This document shows positions 6,671 to 10,371 of a stretch of 10,371 nucleotides of DNA, piece by piece. Source of the stretch: JBDTMC01 sp039934475. GTDB taxonomy: Bacteria > Acidobacteriota > Terriglobia > Bryobacterales > Bryobacteraceae. The notes beneath the pieces were generated by a model. That model ran no database searches. It had not been told where the DNA came from and was given only the letters and a program-made list of their open reading frames with translations. Numbering within the stretch: position 1 is the stretch's first letter; every line of letters begins with the position of its first letter. The DNA lies in contig JBDTMC010000281.1 of NCBI GenBank assembly GCA_039934475.1, positions 1 to 10,371 on the forward strand. Direction: 5' to 3'. The position numbers and the translations under genes are program-made.

Positions 6671-8221
6671 ATGAAGACAATCCTCATTGCGCCCCTGTTG
6701 GCCCTGTCTACGTTTAGCGCACTGGCGCCTGCCGCCGATTGGCCCACGGATGGCGGCGGCATCCGCCGCAACAACTGGCAAAAAGAGGAGACGATCCTCA
6801 CCAAGGCAAACGTTAAAGGCCTGCAGTTGCTGTGGAAGACGAAGCTGGATAACCAGCCGCGCCAGATGCACTCGCTGCTGGAGCCGCTAGTGCTTAACCA
6901 GGTGAACACCAAAGCCGGTCCGCGGCAGTTGGTGATCGAAGCGGGTGTTTCGGACAACGTCTATGCCTTGGACGCCAAGACGGGCGAACAGGTTTGGAAG
7001 CGCCATTTTGAATCGACCTATGAGGACCCGCCGGACGGGCGCGGACCACACGTGTTGTGTCCTGGCGGCATGACGGCGAATGTGACGATCGGTCCGGGCA
7101 AGTCGGCTGGCGACTACATCATCTACGCCGCTTCCTGGGACGGCCGGCTGCACATGGTGAACGCGGGCGACGGCGAAGAGATGGGCCAGCCGCAAAAGTT
7201 TATGCCGCCCAACGGCAAGCCGTATGCGCTGAGCCTGGTGAACGACGTGATCTATACGCACAGTGCGCAGGGCTGCGGCGGCAATCCGAACATGGCTTAC
7301 ACGTTCGACCTGGCTACGAAGAAGGTCGGCAGCTGGGGCCCGGCCGGCGGAGGCATGTGGGGACGTTCCGGTCCAGCGGTGAGCAAGGATCTGGTGATGT
7401 ACACAGGCACCGGCGATGGCCGCTGGGATCCGGAGAACGGCGTCTACGGGAACGGCATCATTGGCGTGAAACAGAATCCGAAGACCAAATCGCTTGAGTT
7501 AGTGGATTACTACGGACCTTCGAACGCCGACTGGTTGGTGAAGCGCGACCTTGATATGCAGGTAACGCCCGCTATTTTCGAGTATAAGGGTAGGGAGTAC
7601 ATGATAGACGCGAGCAAGGAGTGCCGCATCTATTTAATGGACACCGAATCGATTGGCGGCGACGATCATCGCACGCCGGCGTACCGCACACCCCTGATCT
7701 GCAATGAGATGGTGGACTTTGCCGAAGCCGGCATTTGGGGCTCACTAACTACTTGGGAGGACAGCGGCACGCGCTGGATCCTGACTCCTTTCTGGGGACC
7801 CAAGCATTCGAAGTTCAAAGCGCCCCTGGAATACGGCGAAGTGAAGAAGGGCGCTATCGCGGCGTTCAAGATGGAGACCATTGACGGCAAGGTGACACTG
7901 ACGCCAGCCTGGATTTCGCGCGATATGAACCAAGCAGAGCCTCCACTGATCGCCAATGGCATGGTGTTCGCATATGGCAGCGGCGAGAACACCTCGCAGG
8001 CGTATCCGGACGTCGGGCTGGACTTCCGTATGGAGCGGCGCGTTCCGCTCTCCACTCACGCGGTGCTTTACGTTCTGGACGCACAGACCGGCAAGGAACT
8101 GTGGAATAGCGGTAAACAGATCCCGATGTGGAACCACTTCAGCGGCCTGGGACTGGCCAACGGCCAAGTCTACATCAATACCTACGACGGGTACTTGTAC
8201 GCGTACGGCTTGAAAAAATGA
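6671..8221 (+). CDS. Exported PQQ-binding-like beta-propeller repeat protein (first gene of rightward cluster)
   Basis: 516 residues from the ATG at 6671. A signal peptide spans 1-22 (MKTILIAPLL...LAPAA) and the mature protein opens 'DWPTDGGGIRRNNW', the usual start of PQQ-type propellers. PQQ-repeat signatures include 'NVYALDAKTGEQVWK' (96-110), 'AASWDGRLHMVNAGDGEE' (153-170) and 'VLYVLDAQTGKELWNSG' (465-481). It is a paralogue of the divergent gene at 6465-4906 but lacks its proline-rich insertion. It has an additional acidic/aromatic stretch near 440-460. Four isolated cysteines are present in 'VLCPGG', 'QGCGG', 'KECRIY' and 'LICNEM', and there is no adjacent Cys-Cys pair, so PQQ-dependent oxidation is possible but unproven. 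An in-frame TTG at 6614 was not chosen because the signal peptide starts at 6671, 7 nt after GGGAAAGG. The gene overlaps the next by 4 bp (ATGA), showing translational coupling to the SGNH protein. Confidence 0.88.
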   Translation: MKTILIAPLLALSTFSALAPAADWPTDGGGIRRNNWQKEETILTKANVKGLQLLWKTKLDNQPRQMHSLLEPLVLNQVNTKAGPRQLVIEAGVSDNVYALDAKTGEQVWKRHFESTYEDPPDGRGPHVLCPGGMTANVTIGPGKSAGDYIIYAASWDGRLHMVNAGDGEEMGQPQKFMPPNGKPYALSLVNDVIYTHSAQGCGGNPNMAYTFDLATKKVGSWGPAGGGMWGRSGPAVSKDLVMYTGTGDGRWDPENGVYGNGIIGVKQNPKTKSLELVDYYGPSNADWLVKRDLDMQVTPAIFEYKGREYMIDASKECRIYLMDTESIGGDDHRTPAYRTPLICNEMVDFAEAGIWGSLTTWEDSGTRWILTPFWGPKHSKFKAPLEYGEVKKGAIAAFKMETIDGKVTLTPAWISRDMNQAEPPLIANGMVFAYGSGENTSQAYPDVGLDFRMERRVPLSTHAVLYVLDAQTGKELWNSGKQIPMWNHFSGLGLANGQVYINTYDGYLYAYGLKK

Positions 8222-8961
8222 AGCTGTTCTGGGTAGCGATTCTTCTTGGCGGCGTGGCTCTGCAGGCGCAGAATACGCCGCCGGAGCCTACCCGCGAAGA
8301 GCTTGACCAGGAGCTTACGGCGTACCGCCGGGTGCTGATGGACTTCGGCGGTTTGACGCGCTACGGTAGCGAGGATGCCGAGCTGAAGCTGAAGCCAGGG
8401 GAAGACCGAGTGGTCTTTCTGGGCGATGAAATCACGGAGAACTGGGGCACGGGCAAGGCTCCTTTTTTCCCAGGTAAGCCGTACATCAATCGCGGAATCA
8501 CGCGGCAGACGACGGCGCAGATGCTGGTCCGGTTCCGGCAGGACGTGATCGACCTGAAGCCCAAGGTTGTAGTCATCCAGGCTGGATCGAACGATTTGGC
8601 GCGGGTGCTGGGGCCCTCGTCCGAGGGCACGATGTCCGACCATTTTTCCTCTATGGTGGACTTGGCGAAGGCGCATGGGATCAAGGTGGTGGTGGCCTCT
8701 GTGACTCCCGTGTGCGATTGCGTGGAGAGGAAGGTCACGGCGATTCGATCCCCGGGCAGGATTATTGCGACGAACGGGTGGCTGAAGAGCTTTGCGGCCG
8801 ACAATGGCGCCGTCTATTTGAATTACTATGGCGCGCTGGCCCAAGGGCGTGCGATTAAGAAGGAATTCACGGTGGATGGATTCCTGATTAATGACGCCGG
8901 GTATGAGGCGATGGCTCCGTTGGCGGAGAAGGCTATCGCGGAGGCGCTGGCGAAGCCGTGA
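8218..8961 (+). CDS. Secreted SGNH/GDSL-fold protein lacking catalytic Ser and His (probable pseudoenzyme)
   Basis: 247 residues, start ATG overlapping the upstream stop (ATGA). A signal peptide covers 1-18 (MKLFWVAILLGGVALQAQ). The SGNH blocks are clear. Block I is 'VVFLGDEITENW' (65-76), block II 'INRGITRQTT' (90-99) with Gly93, block III 'VVIQAGSND' (118-126) with Asn125, and block V 'VDGFLINDAGY' (219-229). In the family, block I reads GDSIT with the nucleophile Ser; here Glu71 (GAA, 8428-8430) replaces it. Block V normally reads DGxH; here Asp220 is kept but the His position is Leu223 (CTG, 8884-8886). Family members hydrolyse acyl or acetyl esters on sugars and lipids; this one cannot use that mechanism, so a binding role is more likely. 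The reading frame is intact and the oxyanion Gly and Asn are kept, arguing against simple decay. Confidence 0.88.
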   Translation: MKLFWVAILLGGVALQAQNTPPEPTREELDQELTAYRRVLMDFGGLTRYGSEDAELKLKPGEDRVVFLGDEITENWGTGKAPFFPGKPYINRGITRQTTAQMLVRFRQDVIDLKPKVVVIQAGSNDLARVLGPSSEGTMSDHFSSMVDLAKAHGIKVVVASVTPVCDCVERKVTAIRSPGRIIATNGWLKSFAADNGAVYLNYYGALAQGRAIKKEFTVDGFLINDAGYEAMAPLAEKAIAEALAKP

Positions 8962-9458
8962 GGGCCACGGATTACCTGGCATCGAGTTTCCGGCCAGACC
9001 GTGAGTTTCTGAATGGCCTGCTGCTTGATCGCAGTCCCGGCGAATACGAACACAGCAATCTACAGGGTGCGTTGATCACCTGGCTGCGGAACCGGCAGCG
9101 TGAGTGGAATATTCGGGCGCTGCCCGAACAGCGAATCCAGGTGAGCACAGGGCGATACCGTGTGCCGGACGTGTGTGTCATCTCACGCGACCAGACCATT
9201 GAACCGGTGTTTACACGGCCACCATTAGTTTGCATCGAAATCCTTTCGAAAGACGATACCTTACGAGGGATGCAGGAGCGCGTGGACGATTATCTGCGAT
9301 TCGGTGTGGCGGACGTTTGGATTCTGGATCCAGTGTTGCGGCGGGCCTACGTTTGCACAGCAATCGGCCTTCAAGAGCCAGCAGGCGGCGTGCTTCAGGC
9401 GCGCAGTGCGGCGAACGTTCGTATCCCTCTGCCGGAGTTGTTCGCCGAGTTGGATTAA
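8958..9458 (+). CDS. Uma2 family endonuclease (PD-(D/E)XK fold, DUF820)
   Basis: 166 residues from a GTG that overlaps the previous stop codon (GTGA). The chain matches Uma2 throughout: 'YLASSFRPDREFLNG' (6-20), 'GEYEHSNLQGAL' (28-39), 'EQRIQVSTGRYRVPDV' (57-72), 'CIEILSKDD' (92-100), 'MQERVDDYLRFGV' (105-117) and 'VWILDP' (120-125), ending 'IPLPELFAELD'. Asp71 and Glu94 sit at the acidic positions expected of the PD-(D/E)XK core. The family has a nuclease fold; cellular roles are mostly unknown and many genomes carry multiple copies. The N-terminus is a few residues shorter than I recall for relatives, perhaps because the start was set by the overlap. No signal peptide is visible, so unlike its operon neighbours it should be cytoplasmic. 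A weak GAGG lies 13 nt upstream, so translation probably relies on coupling. Confidence 0.88.
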   Translation: MRATDYLASSFRPDREFLNGLLLDRSPGEYEHSNLQGALITWLRNRQREWNIRALPEQRIQVSTGRYRVPDVCVISRDQTIEPVFTRPPLVCIEILSKDDTLRGMQERVDDYLRFGVADVWILDPVLRRAYVCTAIGLQEPAGGVLQARSAANVRIPLPELFAELD

Positions 9459-10159
9459 AGGCGACAAGCCATCGGGTTCGTTTTTCCATTTTCCGTTAAC
9501 GTAGTGAGTTCGTTGATTGAGGCGGCGATTGTTTCGCTGTCGATGGGGTTGGATTTCAGCCTGGCCTTGGCGACCTCTGAGGCGAGGACGGGGGGCGCGT
9601 TGAGCATGATGTCGAGGCGCGCTTTGGCTTCGTTTTTCATTTTTTCGTTGATGGTTTTCCAGTCGGCCAGACCGAGGCCTGCGGTGACGTATCCGTCGGC
9701 TTCGGGCATGGCCGCCCAGCGATATTGCTGCTCCGTTTGAATCTTACGCAATTCGGCGATGGCTTTGCCCAGGTGTTTGATGGCCTGGGCGCGGGCGCGA
9801 TGAATGGTGCGGATGGTGGCTTCGAGCTTGGGGTCGAGGAGAGGGTCGAGACCGGGTTCGCTGACCTTGTCGTCGAGCGCGGCTTCGGCGCGGTCGCAAC
9901 GGAACTGCATCCAGGCGGCGCTGAGGGCTTGATTGTAGAAGACGACCTGGAGCGCGGTTTCGGGATTGAGGTCGGCTCGGAGGCCGGCGCGGAGAGCTTC
10001 GAATTCATCGGCGAGCTCGGCGGGGATGGACACGTCTTTTGAGGTCAGTCCATGGCTGGTGGAGTTTTGGGCGGAGCGTTGTTTGCCTTCGTCAGTAGAC
10101 GGACCAGTGGAGTTCTGGGCGTTGACGCGGTTCGCGGTGGTCTGGGCGGCAGAGGCCAT
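9455..10159 (-). CDS. Conserved protein of unknown function with 'NRxNAQxSTGPxTxEGK' N-terminus
   Basis: 234 residues. The N-terminal motif 'ANRVNAQNSTGPSTDEGK' (9-26), followed by 'RSAQNSTSHGLTS' (28-40), is a hallmark I recognise from a widespread but uncharacterised group common in Acidobacteriota and related soil bacteria, often in many copies. The usual 'ALKHGLT' here reads 'STSHGLT'. Residues about 45-95 are predicted helical ('PAELADEFEALRAGLRADLNP'), as in the family. The region 112-145 is a strong, charged, coiled-coil-like helix ('AIKHLGKAIAELRKIQTEQQ'). No signal peptide or membrane segment is visible, so it is probably cytoplasmic. The ATG has AAAGGA 9 nt upstream (10174-10169). 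It converges on Uma2: the two stop codons overlap in TTAA (9455-9458). Function is unknown; a DNA- or RNA-associated role is only a guess from the basic N-terminus. Confidence 0.8.
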   Translation of the reverse strand: MASAAQTTANRVNAQNSTGPSTDEGKQRSAQNSTSHGLTSKDVSIPAELADEFEALRAGLRADLNPETALQVVFYNQALSAAWMQFRCDRAEAALDDKVSEPGLDPLLDPKLEATIRTIHRARAQAIKHLGKAIAELRKIQTEQQYRWAAMPEADGYVTAGLGLADWKTINEKMKNEAKARLDIMLNAPPVLASEVAKARLKSNPIDSETIAASINELTTLTENGKTNPMACRL

Positions 10160-10371
10160 GATTTTGAGTCCTTTCGGCGGTTAGTTCGATGTATCAGGGC
10201 CGGGGCACGACGGGACCGGCCTACGCGGGGAGAGTATCATTCGGAGTTGGGAGATCCGAACGGGGATTTTTGTAAACTATTGATCATGGACGAGAAAGAA
10301 GTTTATTTCCGTGGGGAATGCTAAAGGTTTACTCAGCCCGGCGGCGAGGAATGGGGGGGAAGGGGAAGAGG
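10160..10371. other. Intergenic region with small inverted repeats; no convincing gene
   Basis: 212 bp at the window end. The part nearest the minus-strand gene holds its Shine-Dalgarno and presumably its promoter. Two inverted repeats are visible: GGCCGG/CCGGCC (10198-10203 and 10216-10221) and TTCGGA/TCCGAA (10240-10245 and 10255-10260). A more distant GTAAAC/GTTTAC pair lies at 10272-10277 and 10327-10332. An AT-richer stretch around 10266-10310 contains a 12-codon frame, ATG GAC GAG AAA ... TGC TAA (10286-10324), with no good ribosome binding site; it may be chance. The end is G-rich. Confidence 0.4.
10198..10221. repeat. Inverted repeat GGCCGG-N12-CCGGCC
   Basis: A perfect 6-bp GC-rich inverted repeat with a 12-nt loop, upstream of the minus-strand gene. 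It could be a small intergenic palindromic element or a hairpin in the leader of that gene. Only one copy is present in the window, so a repeat family cannot be shown from here. Confidence 0.3.

Noticed and set aside
8128..8217. Upstream ATG adding 30 residues to the SGNH protein
   Set aside because: It overlaps the end of the PQQ-like gene, and the signal peptide begins at the 8218 ATG.
10240..10271. Hairpin TTCGGA/TCCGAA followed by TTTTT as a rho-independent terminator
   Set aside because: The stem is only 6 bp with a 9-nt loop, the T-tract begins 6 nt after the stem, and no plus-strand gene ends just upstream.
10286..10324. 12-codon open frame (MDEKEVYFRGEC)
   Set aside because: No good ribosome binding site and too short to judge; mentioned only as part of the intergenic description.
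1..10371. CRISPR array, tRNA, rRNA or insertion sequence
   Set aside because: No regularly spaced repeats of suitable length, no cloverleaf or rRNA-like stretch, and no transposase-like protein were seen.

Overview
The window looks like a chromosomal piece of an Acidobacteriota genome, most likely of the Bryobacterales/Solibacterales type. This is inferred from the mix of families: an Oar-like TonB-dependent receptor with a carboxypeptidase-regulatory-like N-terminus, PQQ-type beta-propellers, a Uma2 nuclease, and a protein with the 'NRxNAQxSTGPxTxEGK' N-terminus. The GC-rich, densely packed sequence fits. No similarity search was possible.

Layout. Two gene clusters diverge from a 205-bp intergenic region (6466-6670). 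The leftward (minus) cluster runs PQQ-like beta-propeller (6465-4906), cytochrome c/helix-hairpin-helix protein (4904-4440), seven-bladed YVTN-type propeller resembling the PQQ-catabolism-associated family (4433-3408), and a large TonB-dependent receptor (3319-20). The first three are almost contiguous. The receptor follows after 88 bp that hold a strong dyad around its ribosome binding site. The rightward (plus) cluster runs a second, paralogous PQQ-like propeller (6671-8221), a secreted SGNH-fold protein (8218-8961) and a Uma2 nuclease (8958-9458), each overlapping the next by 4 bp. A minus-strand gene of unknown function (10159-9455) converges on Uma2 with overlapping stop codons. The last 212 bp are non-coding apart from a possible 12-codon frame, and contain small inverted repeats.

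Working together (inference). All products except Uma2 and the last protein have export signals. A plausible unit is outer-membrane uptake or binding of a ligand by the receptor, with periplasmic propellers and a small cytochrome c handling redox or sensing of that ligand. Neither PQQ-like propeller has the adjacent cysteine pair of classical PQQ alcohol dehydrogenases, so catalysis is not assured. The SGNH protein has lost both its nucleophile Ser and its catalytic His, so it looks like a pseudoenzyme. The divergent promoter region carries three direct repeats of 14 bp and many GTTC/GAAC half-sites, suggesting that a dedicated regulator controls both clusters.
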